The notes beneath the pieces are model-generated. The model was not told the origin of the DNA and made no database searches. It saw only the letters and a list, made by a program, of their open reading frames with translations. This document shows positions 49,393-59,503 of a stretch of 64,000 bases of DNA, one piece after another (positions within the stretch are counted from its first letter, which is position 1; each line of letters begins with the position of its first letter). A program made the translations under genes and the position numbers. The stretch comes from Halobacillus sp. A1 (GTDB lineage: Bacteria; Bacillota; Bacilli; Bacillales; Halobacillaceae), in contig NZ_JAIZEN010000002.1 of the NCBI RefSeq assembly GCF_024189295.1, positions 124,001-188,000 of the forward strand, in the 5' to 3' direction.

Positions 49393-49868
49393 TTAGTTGT
49401 ATTTAATCTCCATTTTTCTACTCTTTGTCGTCATCCCCATTGACCTATAAAATTCGATTGCGGATGTATTTTTCTCGGATACTTCCAGTTCAATACTATC
49501 AACTCTGAGGCTTCTTCCAAAATCAAAAACGTATGTAGTTAGTTTTTTTCCGAAACCTTCTTTCTATGCGTTTCATCAACACATAAACTATTTAAAAATA
49601 ATACTTTCCTCGCAATCACAAAAGAATTTTCAGGCGTTACTTCTTCCTTAGTAACTATAACTCCGACGATATCATTCCCTATGAGATCCACAAAAATTTG
49701 CTGTTGGTTATTAATTAACTGGCTTTCAAAGAACTCTTGCTCGACTGGAGTTGAATTCTTTTTATATAAATCTGGTCTTTCAGCAACATGCATTTCATGA
49801 ACTTGCTTAAATAAACGCAGCAATGGCTCATAATCGTTTTTCTCGGCGGTCCAAATAGATATATCCAT
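49393..49868 (-). pseudogene. GNAT acetyltransferase, frameshifted
   Basis: The first frame (start ATG 49866-49868, after AAGGGGCAGG) encodes MDISIWTAEKNDYEPLLRLF and stops soon after VDETHRKK. Near 49555-49562 a shift restores a second frame reading GFGKKLTTYVFDFGRSLR, with IELEVSEKNTSAIEFYRSMGM and a normal C-terminus ending at 49393. The joined product (about 158 residues) has the acetyl-CoA loop RKxGFG, exactly where the shift falls. One base seems lost. A sequencing error is possible. Confidence 0.75.
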
Positions 49869-50139
49869 ATTTTTCCTGCCCCTTAATTCTTGATAATTCA
49901 CCACATTTTCATTCCTAATTACTACAGATATATTCGCGCTAACTTATTGAATGTTGAAAAAACAAATTATATAGCACCTGATAAAAAAAGCTAACTTACA
50001 TACAAATACGATTATTCAAGGTATGAGTTTCAAATATTTCTTTTATCTCTATTGTGAATTTTTACAACTAGCATTATGAATAAAAAAACAGACATGGCTG
50101 TTGGAGCATTGCCCCTATACACCAGGACTTGAACCAAGG

Positions 50140-50334
50140 TTATTCTCCCGTTTGTATCAAATATCTTTTAGAAATTCCGTTATATTCTAAGATGAGTACA
50201 GGGGATTTCTCTTTAGTTTTATAGATTTCAGCACCAATAGGAGTTTCAGTTGCCATTCCTTTTTTAATTTCTCCTATTCTTTCTCCTTTTTCGTATTCTT
50301 TTTCGTCTATCCAATCTACACCGTCCTCATACAC
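50140..50334 (-). pseudogene. 5'-truncated remnant of a small hypothetical protein
   Basis: The frame yields GTVYEDGVDWIDEKEYEKGERIG, then GEIKKGMATETPIGAEIYKTK and a C-terminal EYNGISKRYLIQTGE. The pattern resembles the end of small secreted/lipoprotein-like proteins in Bacillus, but no start or signal peptide precedes it: the open frame begins after an in-frame TGA near 50375 and no good ribosome site is seen. Probably a decayed gene; identity unknown. Confidence 0.5.
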
Positions 50335-50476
50335 GGTCCCATCTTCTAATTCAATATGGTCAGAGTGAAGGAAATTTCAAATATTAACACCAATAAATCA
50401 GAGCCAAGGGTATATGAACTCTAATCTTTCATAAATTCCACAAGCATTCTTTTTGGTTTTTTATACATATATTTCT

Positions 50477-51145
50477 CTATTCATTAGCCATCTCAAGATC
50501 TGACTGAAATTCTTCTCCTTCTGTCGTACGCACGGTTAAAGGTTCTTTGATTTCATTGAGCCCTATAAAAATAAATGGAGATTTTTTGGGGGCATTTTCG
50601 TCCTCAACCATACTTAAAACAACCTCTGTACTTTCGTTTTGGTCGATTTCCTCGACTTCAATTTTCTTACCGATATACTCTTCACCAAGTCTTATGAAAA
50701 TTTCTTTGTTTCCTTCTGAAATCGTTGAAACACGATAGTGATTTTTCGTGTCCTCCTGGACGCTCATATGTCCTTCTTCATTAATCCAATAATCATCAGC
50801 ATCATTTAAAGTTACAAAGAATATGGTGGTGAAAAAGAACACCGGGAGTACGAAAAGACCGATTTTATCACCAATTGAAACCTTTGTAAGTTTAGACGAT
50901 TTAGTCAATAAAGGTAGTACCATCGTGCCCAATAAACTAATTAGAAAGATACCTCCTGCTAGAAATATATAACCCATGCCTTCAAATCCTCTTACAAAGA
51001 AAAGACTATAGAAAACAATGGTTAAAGCTGTTATAAATGTCAGCAGTGGTGCCAAGTAATACTGCTTTTTAAATTTTGAAATGATAAAGAAGAAGCTAAA
51101 AATCAACAAACCTAAAAATATTCCACTTGCCATTATTGAATACAT
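50477..51145 (-). CDS. Unknown four-helix membrane protein
   Basis: A 222-residue protein with four hydrophobic segments near residues 5-24, 32-50, 57-78 and 92-110, then a soluble C-terminal half of about 110 residues, Glu-rich, with a beta-like pattern (YRVSTISEGNKEIFIRLGEEYIGKKIEV). I do not recognise the family; the N-terminal half faintly recalls YesK-type proteins. It lies in a low-conservation region between a gene remnant and a long non-coding stretch. Confidence 0.55.
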   Translation of the reverse strand: MYSIMASGIFLGLLIFSFFFIISKFKKQYYLAPLLTFITALTIVFYSLFFVRGFEGMGYIFLAGGIFLISLLGTMVLPLLTKSSKLTKVSIGDKIGLFVLPVFFFTTIFFVTLNDADDYWINEEGHMSVQEDTKNHYRVSTISEGNKEIFIRLGEEYIGKKIEVEEIDQNESTEVVLSMVEDENAPKKSPFIFIGLNEIKEPLTVRTTEGEEFQSDLEMANE

Positions 51146-51903
51146 TCTATCTCCTCCTAAAAACTAATAAAATAGTTGAAGCTGCCAAATGGCCAGTAAA
51201 ATCTCTAAGTCCACTACCAAAGAGTTGATGAGCCACTTTTTATTTAAGCGCGTTCATGTAAACACGTATAGTGTTGGAAGGTATAACATAAAGCTTCAAC
51301 ACCATCACTAGGATTATGAGATGTATACCTCTATCCATATGGACTAATTTATTAAAAACTTAACCTCGACATCCTTCCGCTTTCTCTGAGCAAGAATGAT
51401 AGAGATCTACTAGTCTAATTCTGAATATACCAATAATTATCAATTTTTTCTATTTTTTAGTTGAAAAAAAGGCATGCCCCTGCTACGCTTAGGAAGCAAT
51501 TTCTAATTTTTACCATACGAGAGTTTATTATATTTCTACTACCTCCTTCATTTTCTCGAAAATCAAAATATCTAAGTTTCCATTAATGATTAGATACACC
51601 AATAAGAGAACAAAAAAGAAAGCAGCTTCCCCCTTCTAACAACGAATTTTTAATAATCCAATAGCTATCAAACTCAATAATAAGTATCAGCTTTCACTGT
51701 TTAAACTTTATCCTCTGACCGCAGAGTTCAGCATATATATTCCATGTGAAGATTAAGTTGACTGGTAAAGAACTTATGCCTTCTAAAAAAACATGTATTT
51801 TATTAGGAAATTACTGAAGATGGTTTGGATCTTTACTATCCATTGTTAGTAAGTCCACTTTAGATTTCTAAGAGGTCGATTAAATTTTGTATTATTTTTT
51901 TTT
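51146..51903. other. Long non-coding stretch
   Basis: About 760 bases, AT-rich, with no ORF of note. Features are limited to local inverted repeats such as GTTGGAAG..CTTCAAC near 51274-51298 and a GGCATGCC-T7 element near 51466-51477 on the minus strand. It may be decayed DNA. Nothing firmer can be said. Confidence 0.5.
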
Positions 51904-51919
51904 AGGAGGCATACAAACG

Positions 51920-52798
51920 GTGAGATCTGTAGGTGTAAGCTTAGTTATTTTTGCAGCTATATTCTGGGGCGTTAGTGGGGGGATTGCAGATATTTTAATG
52001 AACAAGGGCTGGGACCCTATTGTAATTTCACTTTATAGAGGGGCTGTTGGCTTTGTATGTTTTTTTGCATGGTTTCTTTTACGCTTTAAACAAAATTGGA
52101 CCTCCTCTACCCGCTTATGCATTTGGTCCTTATTGGCGGGTGTTGGTGTTGCTGGTAATTTCACCTTTTATTTTCTCACTATCCAAGCATCAAGTGTGGC
52201 TGTTGCTGCTACATTAATGTACACCGCACCGGTGTTCGTCCTTGTCATCTCTTTTTTATTAAAAATAGAACGTTCGACTTGGTTTAAATGGGGATGCATA
52301 TCAGGTGTACTTATGGGGATTATCATGCTTACAGGTGCTTACAATGCGGAGTCTATATCAGTGGGTTTTGTAGGGGTGGCATCCGGGCTTGCTGCCGGCC
52401 TTTCCTATGCATTATTTATATTCGGATTTAAGAACGCCTCTTCCATCGGAAAGCCACAGACCACGTTAACCATCGCGTTCTTTGCATTTTGTCTCGTACT
52501 TTTGCTTATTGCGGACATAGATGAAGCTGCTAGTGTGGCAAAGTCGAACGATTTAGGCTGGTTTGTTTTATTGGGGATCCTGGGAGCTGGAATTTCATTT
52601 ATCTTTTATGTGATTGGCATTCAGTGGACTGCGCCAACTACCGCTTCAATGGTGGCTATGGTGGAACCGGTAACAGCTTCATTATTCGGCTTTCTACTAA
52701 TCGGCGATCATTTAATCATCATTCAACTTCTTGGAATGGTGCTCATCCTGTTTACGGTTATCGTTCTAAGCGTGAAGAAGACTCCTCACCCTCAATAA
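51920..52798 (+). CDS. EamA/DMT-family transporter
   Basis: A 292-residue membrane protein with ten hydrophobic segments in two repeated EamA halves: IFAAIFWGVSGGIADILMNKGWDPI, then VAATLMYTAPVFVLVISFLL, and in the second half PTTASMVAMVEPVTASLFGFLLIGD. Members export amino acids, nucleotides or metabolites; the substrate is unknown here. The frame is open to 51887, but GTG at 51920 is chosen because AGGAGG lies 10 bases upstream and the first codons have no ribosome site. A strong terminator follows. Confidence 0.88.
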   Translation: MRSVGVSLVIFAAIFWGVSGGIADILMNKGWDPIVISLYRGAVGFVCFFAWFLLRFKQNWTSSTRLCIWSLLAGVGVAGNFTFYFLTIQASSVAVAATLMYTAPVFVLVISFLLKIERSTWFKWGCISGVLMGIIMLTGAYNAESISVGFVGVASGLAAGLSYALFIFGFKNASSIGKPQTTLTIAFFAFCLVLLLIADIDEAASVAKSNDLGWFVLLGILGAGISFIFYVIGIQWTAPTTASMVAMVEPVTASLFGFLLIGDHLIIIQLLGMVLILFTVIVLSVKKTPHPQ

Positions 52799-52810
52799 AA
52801 CTTACGCATC

Positions 52811-52860
52811 AAAGGAAAAAGAAGGCGTTATAAATTACAAGGCCTTCTTTTCCTTTTTTT
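52811..52860 (+). terminator. Intrinsic terminator after the EamA gene
   Basis: AAGGAAAAAGAAGGC (about 52812-52826) pairs with GCCTTCTTTTCCTT (about 52842-52855), then eight T. Confidence 0.9.
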
Positions 52861-53012
52861 TAATAAGTTGAAAAACTGATTTATTCCCATAGTTAAGTGA
52901 TGAAATGTTCAAATATGGTTAGTTAAAGTATGGATACAACGAACAATCCTGACTTATAGTTGTATTACTCAATTATAAAAAATCAAAAATCACGTTCGAC
53001 ATAGCTTTATAC

Positions 53013-53097
53013 AAAAAAATCGCCCTGCTCGTTTTAATGTCAGTGACTAAACTTAACAAAAACGAAAAAGGGAGATTTTTTATGAGGATCTATTCAG
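53013..53097. repeat. Dispersed repeat copy A (terminator-like hairpin plus short reading frame)
   Basis: An AAATCGCCCT arm pairs imperfectly with AGGGAGATTT around a loop containing GTTTTAATGT and GTGACTAA, followed by T6 and ATGAGG. It is closely similar to 62103-62192. Located about 45 bases downstream of the cyclase gene on its 3' side. Confidence 0.75.
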
Positions 53098-53139
53098 ATA
53101 CTACTTTCATTTTTAAGAGTTTTTATCATGTAAATTAGC

Positions 53140-54879
53140 TTATGTAACAGCATCTTGTTTCAACTTTTCATAACTGGCGACTCGATTTCGTCCCCTCTGT
53201 TTAGCACCTACATACATCGCCCGGTCTGCATGACGGGTTAATTCAAGAATATCTTCACAATGTTCAGGGTAGGAGGCTACTCCGATACTCGCAGATATAC
53301 GGATGCTAATGGGCTCTCTATCCTTTAAGATATGCTCATATGCGGTGAAGGGTTTTTCATAAATCGTTTGCCGGATTTTCTCAGCCATAGGAACAGATTC
53401 TTCAACCGTCATACCTGGAAGCAAAGCAACGAACTCTTCGCCACCATAACGTGCCACAATTCCACGATCGCCAATCACTTGCTCTAGTCGGACAGCCAGT
53501 TCGCATAAAATTTCATTCCCCGCTTCATGGCCATACTGATCGTTCACAGACTTAAAATGATCGATATCTAATAAAATTTGGGAGACCGGTTGACTCGTAT
53601 GTTCATTTTCCCACTCATCTGCTAATATTTGGAGGTGGTTTTCAAAATATCGATAATTATACAAAGACGTCAAAGGACAGCGCTCACTCTCCATTTTAGT
53701 CTTTTTATAGTTTCTAGCATTTTCTATGGCTACAGCTAAATAACCACCCAGTATGTTCAAAATCATATACTGATATTTAAAGAACGCACGGGGGCTAGTC
53801 GAGTACATTGTAATTACACCCACTATTTCGTTTTGACGGCTTATGGGAATAGACAAAACGCTCTCAGCATTCTCCGGAGTATAAGCGTTGCTCAAATGTC
53901 TCCACTTTTTTCTGTTATGGTAATGCTTTCCTTTGCCACGCTTACAAGTATCTCCACTGATGCTTTGATTCTCTACCAGATTAAGGTCAGGAATTTCATC
54001 CTTGTGAAACCGGTTGTAATATCTAATTAATTTTAGCGAGTTGCCATGTGTCACGTCAAAAACATACATATAATCAACCGGAAGCAGCTCAGTTACCCTC
54101 TTAACGAAGACATCTAACACTTCTTTCACACCGAGACTGCCTGTAAGTTCATGACCAATTTCGCCAGTAGTCTGTAAATAGTAATTCACCTGACTCGTTT
54201 TATGGAATTGTCTTAACATGATAGAAAGCAGTAAAAAAGGAAAGCCGACTAAATAAATGGCCGTCGGACCGATTTTCGTGTAAACAAAATATAGCATAAG
54301 TCCGACGGGGGATATTAATATTAAACTTATTAATTCCCATAATACCCCGCTGTCTAACAGCTTTTGCTTCCGGTCATAGAAAAGCCTCCAGATGATATGA
54401 AGAAGCAGCTGATTGACTACTACGTGAGTAACGACGTACGCAACTACTGGAACAGCAGCGCTTCCAGTACTCAAAGCGTCGCTCCCGTGATTTCCTCCTA
54501 ACAGATTATATACATAAGCGGAGACTAAGGAAATAATGAGAAACATGAGCATATTCAAAGGAATACGAAAAAAATCAACCCGCCCGACTCCGAGCTTGAG
54601 CATAAGGAATATGATGGCCGCCTGTATAACAAGCACCTCTACCAGGAGACCGAAGTACAGAAAAGCAGCAAAGCTGACTACATTCGTCAAAAAAACAGGG
54701 TGGTCACCCATCAGCAATGGAAATAAAGCCACTAAGGAGGCCAAAACGATGAATCCAAAAATATCTATTTTGTAATCTGCAAGCTCTAATGGTGTATTCG
54801 AAAAAAGTATGTAGATCGCGGCTGGCCAAATGACTAACCAGGAAGCATAAACGGCGAGCTTTTTTCGTTTAGCTATCAA
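53140..54879 (-). CDS. Membrane GAF-GGDEF diguanylate cyclase
   Basis: A 579-residue protein. About six N-terminal membrane helices (residues 8-215) resemble a 5TM/LYT-like sensor, followed by a GAF-like domain (about 245-395) and a C-terminal GGDEF domain near 400-575. The catalytic GGEEF is intact in ARYGGEEFVALLPG, with the upstream LDIDHFKSVNDQYGHEAGNE. It should make c-di-GMP from two GTP. The RxxD inhibitory site is not clearly seen. Start TTG follows GAGAGGG. It lies between folC and the accessory region; a link to the pilus locus is an attractive inference. Confidence 0.9.
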   Translation of the reverse strand: MIAKRKKLAVYASWLVIWPAAIYILFSNTPLELADYKIDIFGFIVLASLVALFPLLMGDHPVFLTNVVSFAAFLYFGLLVEVLVIQAAIIFLMLKLGVGRVDFFRIPLNMLMFLIISLVSAYVYNLLGGNHGSDALSTGSAAVPVVAYVVTHVVVNQLLLHIIWRLFYDRKQKLLDSGVLWELISLILISPVGLMLYFVYTKIGPTAIYLVGFPFLLLSIMLRQFHKTSQVNYYLQTTGEIGHELTGSLGVKEVLDVFVKRVTELLPVDYMYVFDVTHGNSLKLIRYYNRFHKDEIPDLNLVENQSISGDTCKRGKGKHYHNRKKWRHLSNAYTPENAESVLSIPISRQNEIVGVITMYSTSPRAFFKYQYMILNILGGYLAVAIENARNYKKTKMESERCPLTSLYNYRYFENHLQILADEWENEHTSQPVSQILLDIDHFKSVNDQYGHEAGNEILCELAVRLEQVIGDRGIVARYGGEEFVALLPGMTVEESVPMAEKIRQTIYEKPFTAYEHILKDREPISIRISASIGVASYPEHCEDILELTRHADRAMYVGAKQRGRNRVASYEKLKQDAVT

Positions 54880-54951
54880 TAGAGCTGCACCCTCTCGCTA
54901 CAATAGTAAAAGAATATTCAAACAATTATCATATTATCATAGCCATACTTT

Positions 54952-56232
54952 TTATTCAAAACATTTCCTTATATCGGAAATAAAATACAAAGAGCCTGAA
55001 ACTATTAGGACATCCTCACCTGTCATTTTTCCGAGTATTTGATTAAGAGCCTCTCTATAATCCTCTTCCACATGTGCGGGTTCAATCATTGAATCAGCTT
55101 CTAAATCCTTGGCCTTAAGCGATTTCGGGAAATCAAATTGTGTGAACCATGCTTCTTTAACAATGGGCTGCAGCTTTTCTAACATATTATGGACAGGTTT
55201 ACCTTCGACTGCCGCATACAATAGGTAAATGGTCTTGTCCGGGAAATAATTTTCAATGGTACTTACTAAGGCTTTAGTTCCTTCTTCATTGTGCGCTCCA
55301 TCCAAAATGACGCGAGGATCCTCCTGAACTGTTTCAAATCGAGCCGGCCAAGTTGTAGCCGATATAGCTTCAGGGTAAAAATCCTGCTGGATAAGAAAGC
55401 CCATTCCCCTTAATTGTTCAATAGCTCCAAGAGCAAGAGAAGCATTAGCCACCTGGTGAATGCCCTTCAAATTCGAGACCAGCTCTGGTGAGTCGTACGT
55501 TTTCATATGAAAAGTAAAAACTTCACCCTCACTTGAACTTCCGTAATATTCAGATGAGAAATCCTGCCCATCAATCAAGAGGTCCGCTTGATGAAGTGCT
55601 GCTTCTTTTTTTATGACCTCCAGGGCATCCTTTTGTTTTACACAAGTCAGAACAGGCGTTTCCTTCTTTATGATGCCTGCCTTTTGATAGGAAATGTCTT
55701 CGTACGAATCTCCAAGGATATGCGTATGGTCTTTACCTATGTTCGTAATGATCGACACTAACGGATGTATGACATTCGTGGAATCATAGCGGCCGCCCAA
55801 CCCAGTTTCAAATACTGCAAAGTCTACGCCTTTATTTTTAAAATACAGGATAGCTATTACCGTGATGACTTCAAACTCTGTAGGTTCCCCAAGTTCAGTT
55901 TGGCCCGCTTCCTCAGCGAGTGGTTTAACCACCTCAACTAAATCGGCAAGTTCGTAATCAGAAATGGGATCTCCATTTATGCTCATTCTTTCATTAAAAC
56001 GGATGATGTATGGAGAGGTGAAAGTCCCTACGGTATACTCTTGTTTCTGAAGTAAATTTCTAAGAAATGAAACGGTCGATCCTTTTCCATTCGTTCCTGC
56101 GATATGTATGGAGTTCAACTGTTTCTCCGGATGGCCCAGCTTCTCCATCATCCATTCCATTCTTTTTAATCCTGGTTTGAATTTAAACTTCTCTCTTGAG
56201 TGTATCCATTGGATAGAGTCTTCGTAATTCAC
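54952..56232 (-). CDS. folC: Folylpolyglutamate synthase/dihydrofolate synthase
   Basis: A 426-residue enzyme adding glutamate to folates. The P-loop IAGTNGKGSTVSFL is at residues 44-57, the Mur-ligase-like segments TFTSPYIIRFNERM and VFETGLGGRYDSTNVI follow, and VILDGAHNEEGTKALV is the conserved C-terminal domain motif. Start is GTG after GTGAGGGATATCA. It is 67 bases downstream of valS in the same orientation. Confidence 0.96.
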   Translation of the reverse strand: MNYEDSIQWIHSREKFKFKPGLKRMEWMMEKLGHPEKQLNSIHIAGTNGKGSTVSFLRNLLQKQEYTVGTFTSPYIIRFNERMSINGDPISDYELADLVEVVKPLAEEAGQTELGEPTEFEVITVIAILYFKNKGVDFAVFETGLGGRYDSTNVIHPLVSIITNIGKDHTHILGDSYEDISYQKAGIIKKETPVLTCVKQKDALEVIKKEAALHQADLLIDGQDFSSEYYGSSSEGEVFTFHMKTYDSPELVSNLKGIHQVANASLALGAIEQLRGMGFLIQQDFYPEAISATTWPARFETVQEDPRVILDGAHNEEGTKALVSTIENYFPDKTIYLLYAAVEGKPVHNMLEKLQPIVKEAWFTQFDFPKSLKAKDLEADSMIEPAHVEEDYREALNQILGKMTGEDVLIVSGSLYFISDIRKCFE

Positions 56233-56261
56233 TGATATCCCTCACTTTTTTGTATCATAAA

Positions 56262-56292
56262 AGAGGAGAGTATTCCTTTGAATACCCTCCTT
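56262..56292 (-). terminator. Hairpin between valS and folC
   Basis: AGGAGGGTATTC/GAATACTCTCCT arms with a four-base loop, then CTTTTATG. The T run is short, so read-through into folC is possible. Confidence 0.65.
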
Positions 56293-56299
56293 TTCCCTT

Positions 56300-58942
56300 T
56301 TAAGCTTTCAATTCTTTCATCCTTGCTTCAACTTTCGATCGTTTATCTAAATAATCACTTTCTTTATTACGTTCTTCTTCGACGACATGGTCTGGAGCTT
56401 TACTGACAAATCCTTCGTTCGCCAGCTTTTTCTGGACACGATTTACTTCTTTGTCCCATTTATCCCATTCTTTTTCTAGACGTTTAATCTCATCATCGAT
56501 ATTGATCAGGCCTGCTAAAGGTAAATAAAGCTCAGCTCCTGTTACGACGGCTGACATAGCCTTTTCTGGAGCTTGCAAGTCTGTACCGATAGTAAGTTCG
56601 CTTGGATTGCAGAAACGCTCTAGATAGCTGCGATTCTTCTCTAATTCCTTGACAACATCTTCATCTTTCGCCTGAATAAGAAGCTGGATTTCTTTAGACA
56701 TCGGTGTATCTACCTCGGCACGGATATTCCTTACCGAACGAATAATAGAGACCAATCCATTCATTTCGGATACTGCCTGCTCACTGTGAAATTCTTTGAC
56801 CACTTTAGGCCATGCTGCTTGAGTAATGGACTCCCCTTTGTGAGGCAGATGCTGCCAGATTTCTTCAGTAATAAATGGCATGAATGGATGAAGCATCCGC
56901 ATTATCTGGTCCAGCGTATAAGCTAAAATGGAGCGAGTCGTATGAATTCTGTTTTCATCTTCTCCATACAACGGCAATTTCGCCATTTCTATATACCAAT
57001 CACAAAATTCATCCCAAATAAAGTTGTATAGGTGGCGTCCAGCTTCACCAAATTCATAGCGATCAATATTTTTTGTGACTTGTTCAATGGTCTGATTTAA
57101 GCGAGTCAGAATCCATTCATCGGCTACAGATTTTTCACCTGAGAGATCGATGTCTTCATATTTAAGATCGCCCATATTCATTAAAGCAAAACGAGACGCA
57201 TTCCAAATTTTATTCGCAAAATTCCACGTCGATTCTACCTTCTCCCACTGAAAGCGCAAATCTTGTCCTGGTGATGATCCTGTGGATAAGAAATAGCGAA
57301 GGGAGTCTGCCCCATACTTTTCTATGACATCCATTGGATCTACACCGTTTCCGAGAGATTTACTCATCTTCCGGCCTTCCGCATCCCGTACGAGCCCATG
57401 GATCAGTACGTCTTCAAATGGACGTCGATCTGTAAATTCAATCGACTGGAAGATCATGCGGCTTACCCAGAAGAAAATAATATCGTAGCCTGTAACTAGC
57501 ACATTCGTCGGGAAGTACCGTTTGAAATCTTCATTGTTCTCATCAGGCCATCCCATTGTAGAAAAAGGCCATAATGCGGATGAAAACCATGTATCGAGAA
57601 CATCTTCATCCTGTTCCCAATTTTCGATATCCTTAGGAGCTTCTTTCCCTACATGTATCTCCCCTGTTTCTTTGTGATACCATGCTGGAATGCGGTGCCC
57701 CCACCAAAGCTGACGAGAAATACACCAGTCACGGATGTTTTCCATCCAGTTCAAGTAAGTTTTTTCAAAACGGTCAGGAACAAAGCTGACTTTATCATCG
57801 CCGGATTGTAATTTGATCGCCTCTTTAGCAAGGGGTTCCATATTAACAAACCATTGAGTGGACAAATATGGCTCTACAACAGCTCCGCTTCTTTCCGAGT
57901 GACCAACCGAATGCATATGCTCTTCAATCTCAAAAAGAACACCGCTAGCTTCGAGATCCTTAACGAGCTGCTTACGACATTCGAAGCGATCCATCCCTTT
58001 GTACTTGCCGGCATTTTCATTCATAGAACCGTCTTCGTTCATAACGAGTACGCGCTCTAAGTTATGGCGGTTACCGATTTCGAAATCATTAGGGTCATGA
58101 GCCGGAGTAATTTTCACAGCGCCTGAACCGAACTCCATATCAACATAATCATCCGCTACAATTTCAATTTCACGTCCGATGATAGGAAGCACCGCTTTTT
58201 TGCCGATCAAATGTTTATATCGCTCATCTTTAGGATGCACGGCTACCGCCGTATCTCCAAGCATCGTTTCCGGACGAGTCGTAGCGATTTCTATCGATCC
58301 CTCTTCATCTTTTAAAGGATAACGCATATGATAGAATGCACCCTGGACATCTTTATATTCCACTTCGATATCAGAAAGTGCCGTTTGCGTGGATGGATCC
58401 CAGTTAATGATATATTCTCCCCGATAAATAAGGTCCTTTTCATAAAGTTTCACAAAGACTTCTTTTACAGCTTCAGAAAGCCCTTCATCTAAGGTGAACC
58501 TTTCGCGGGAATAATCTAATCCAAGTCCTAGCTTTTCCCACTGCGTTCGAATGAACTGAGCGTATTCTTTTTTCCATTCCCAAGACTTATCAAGAAAAGC
58601 CTCTCGCCCTAAATCATACCGGGACGTTCCTTGCTCTTTCAGTTTAGCTTCTACTTTAGCTTGCGTAGCGATACCTGCATGGTCCATTCCCGGCAGCCAT
58701 AGCACATCATAACCCTGCATGCGCTTCACGCGCGTCAGAATATCTTGCAATGTAGTATCCCAGGCATGACCAAGGTGCAGTTTCCCCGTGACGTTAGGCG
58801 GTGGAATGACGACCGTATAAGGCTCTTTGTTCTTATCACCATCGGCTTCAAAGAATTTACCATCTACCCAATATTGATACCTGTCCTTTTCAATTTCTGC
58901 CGGATCATACTTCGTCGGCATAGACACATTTTCATGCTCCAT
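56300..58942 (-). CDS. valS: Valyl-tRNA synthetase
   Basis: An 880-residue class I synthetase. HIGH is in [15 protein letters not shown] (near residues 48-62), KMSKS is in [10 protein letters not shown] (near residue 525), and the editing domain segment [15 protein letters not shown] is intact. A C-terminal coiled coil ([19 protein letters not shown]) is present. The ATG follows GGAGG. It is preceded by a T-box, so its expression responds to uncharged tRNA-Val. Order spoVID-valS-folC matches Bacillus. Confidence 0.98.
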   Translation of the reverse strand: MEHENVSMPTKYDPAEIEKDRYQYWVDGKFFEADGDKNKEPYTVVIPPPNVTGKLHLGHAWDTTLQDILTRVKRMQGYDVLWLPGMDHAGIATQAKVEAKLKEQGTSRYDLGREAFLDKSWEWKKEYAQFIRTQWEKLGLGLDYSRERFTLDEGLSEAVKEVFVKLYEKDLIYRGEYIINWDPSTQTALSDIEVEYKDVQGAFYHMRYPLKDEEGSIEIATTRPETMLGDTAVAVHPKDERYKHLIGKKAVLPIIGREIEIVADDYVDMEFGSGAVKITPAHDPNDFEIGNRHNLERVLVMNEDGSMNENAGKYKGMDRFECRKQLVKDLEASGVLFEIEEHMHSVGHSERSGAVVEPYLSTQWFVNMEPLAKEAIKLQSGDDKVSFVPDRFEKTYLNWMENIRDWCISRQLWWGHRIPAWYHKETGEIHVGKEAPKDIENWEQDEDVLDTWFSSALWPFSTMGWPDENNEDFKRYFPTNVLVTGYDIIFFWVSRMIFQSIEFTDRRPFEDVLIHGLVRDAEGRKMSKSLGNGVDPMDVIEKYGADSLRYFLSTGSSPGQDLRFQWEKVESTWNFANKIWNASRFALMNMGDLKYEDIDLSGEKSVADEWILTRLNQTIEQVTKNIDRYEFGEAGRHLYNFIWDEFCDWYIEMAKLPLYGEDENRIHTTRSILAYTLDQIMRMLHPFMPFITEEIWQHLPHKGESITQAAWPKVVKEFHSEQAVSEMNGLVSIIRSVRNIRAEVDTPMSKEIQLLIQAKDEDVVKELEKNRSYLERFCNPSELTIGTDLQAPEKAMSAVVTGAELYLPLAGLINIDDEIKRLEKEWDKWDKEVNRVQKKLANEGFVSKAPDHVVEEERNKESDYLDKRSKVEARMKELKA

Positions 58943-58978
58943 TTCATTTCCTCCTTCAAATCATACCCTGCTGTAAAA

Positions 58979-59244
58979 ACAAAAAAATCCCTTTCATCCT
59001 AAAAAGGACGAAAAGGACTGAGTTTCCGTGGTACCACCTTCATTTACAGACATTTACATCTGTACACTTCATGACAAATAACGGCTTTTAACCGGCTTCT
59101 TTTACTGAACCTTCAAAGAAGCTGCATCCCGGGCGACCTTCCATCCATCTCTTTCCTAGAAAACTCTCAGCTCATGTTTTCTTCTCTGAAGGAGAGATTG
59201 ATGTACTCTTCCCATTCACGGCATTTCACATATAGTAGTTAATA
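58979..59244 (-). promoter_or_regulatory. T-box leader of valS
   Basis: A minus-strand leader of about 265 bases. The T-box core AAGGTGGTACCACGG (antiterminator) is followed by a terminator hairpin (58987-59016) and T-run (58979-58986). The upstream stem I region contains a candidate specifier GTC at 59135-59137, fitting valine. This tRNA-sensing attenuator is a standard element of Firmicutes aminoacyl-tRNA synthetase genes. Confidence 0.92.
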
Positions 59245-59250
59245 TTCATA

Positions 59251-59280
59251 TTGTATATAGAATGCGACTAGGAAGTCAAC
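59251..59280 (-). promoter_or_regulatory. Sigma-A promoter of valS
   Basis: TTGACT (59275-59280) and TACAAT (59251-59256) with 18-base spacing on the minus strand, immediately before the T-box leader. Confidence 0.6.
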
Positions 59281-59314
59281 TATTTTTAAAATTTAAAAGA
59301 AAGAGGTGGTCTAT

Positions 59315-59503
59315 ATGAGTAGAATGTACCGTTATCGGTTACCTCCATGGTGTCGTCATTGGCTCTATGTCATTGAAAAAGCGACGTTACCTATTTGTAT
59401 TTATCAGCTGATCAGAACCGTCATCTTCCCTACCACACTTGACGTTTTATTGCTGGGGGTCTGTATAGGTCTTCACTTAGCTTTCCGAGTGAAGTGGATT
59501 TAA
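59315..59503 (+). CDS. Small membrane protein of unknown function
   Basis: A 62-residue ORF (MSRMYRYRLPPWCRHWLYVIE...) with one or two hydrophobic segments near residues 16-35 and 38-56 and a basic N-terminus. The ATG at 59315 follows AAAGAGGTGG, with GTG nine bases upstream rejected as part of the site. It converges with spoVID, overlapping by four bases. In B. subtilis ysxE sits between spoVID and valS; here only this small gene is found, on the other strand. No family recognised. Confidence 0.6.
   Translation: MSRMYRYRLPPWCRHWLYVIEKATLPICIYQLIRTVIFPTTLDVLLLGVCIGLHLAFRVKWI

Noticed and set aside
49540-49560. GNAT frameshift placed in the A7 homopolymer instead
   Set aside because: Shifting there gives RKKVSEKKL, lacking the RxxGxG loop; a loss upstream gives GFGKKL, matching the family.
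50140-50475. Full gene reading through 50140-50475
   Set aside because: An in-frame TGA near 50375 and other stops break the frame; only the 3' part has protein-like sequence.
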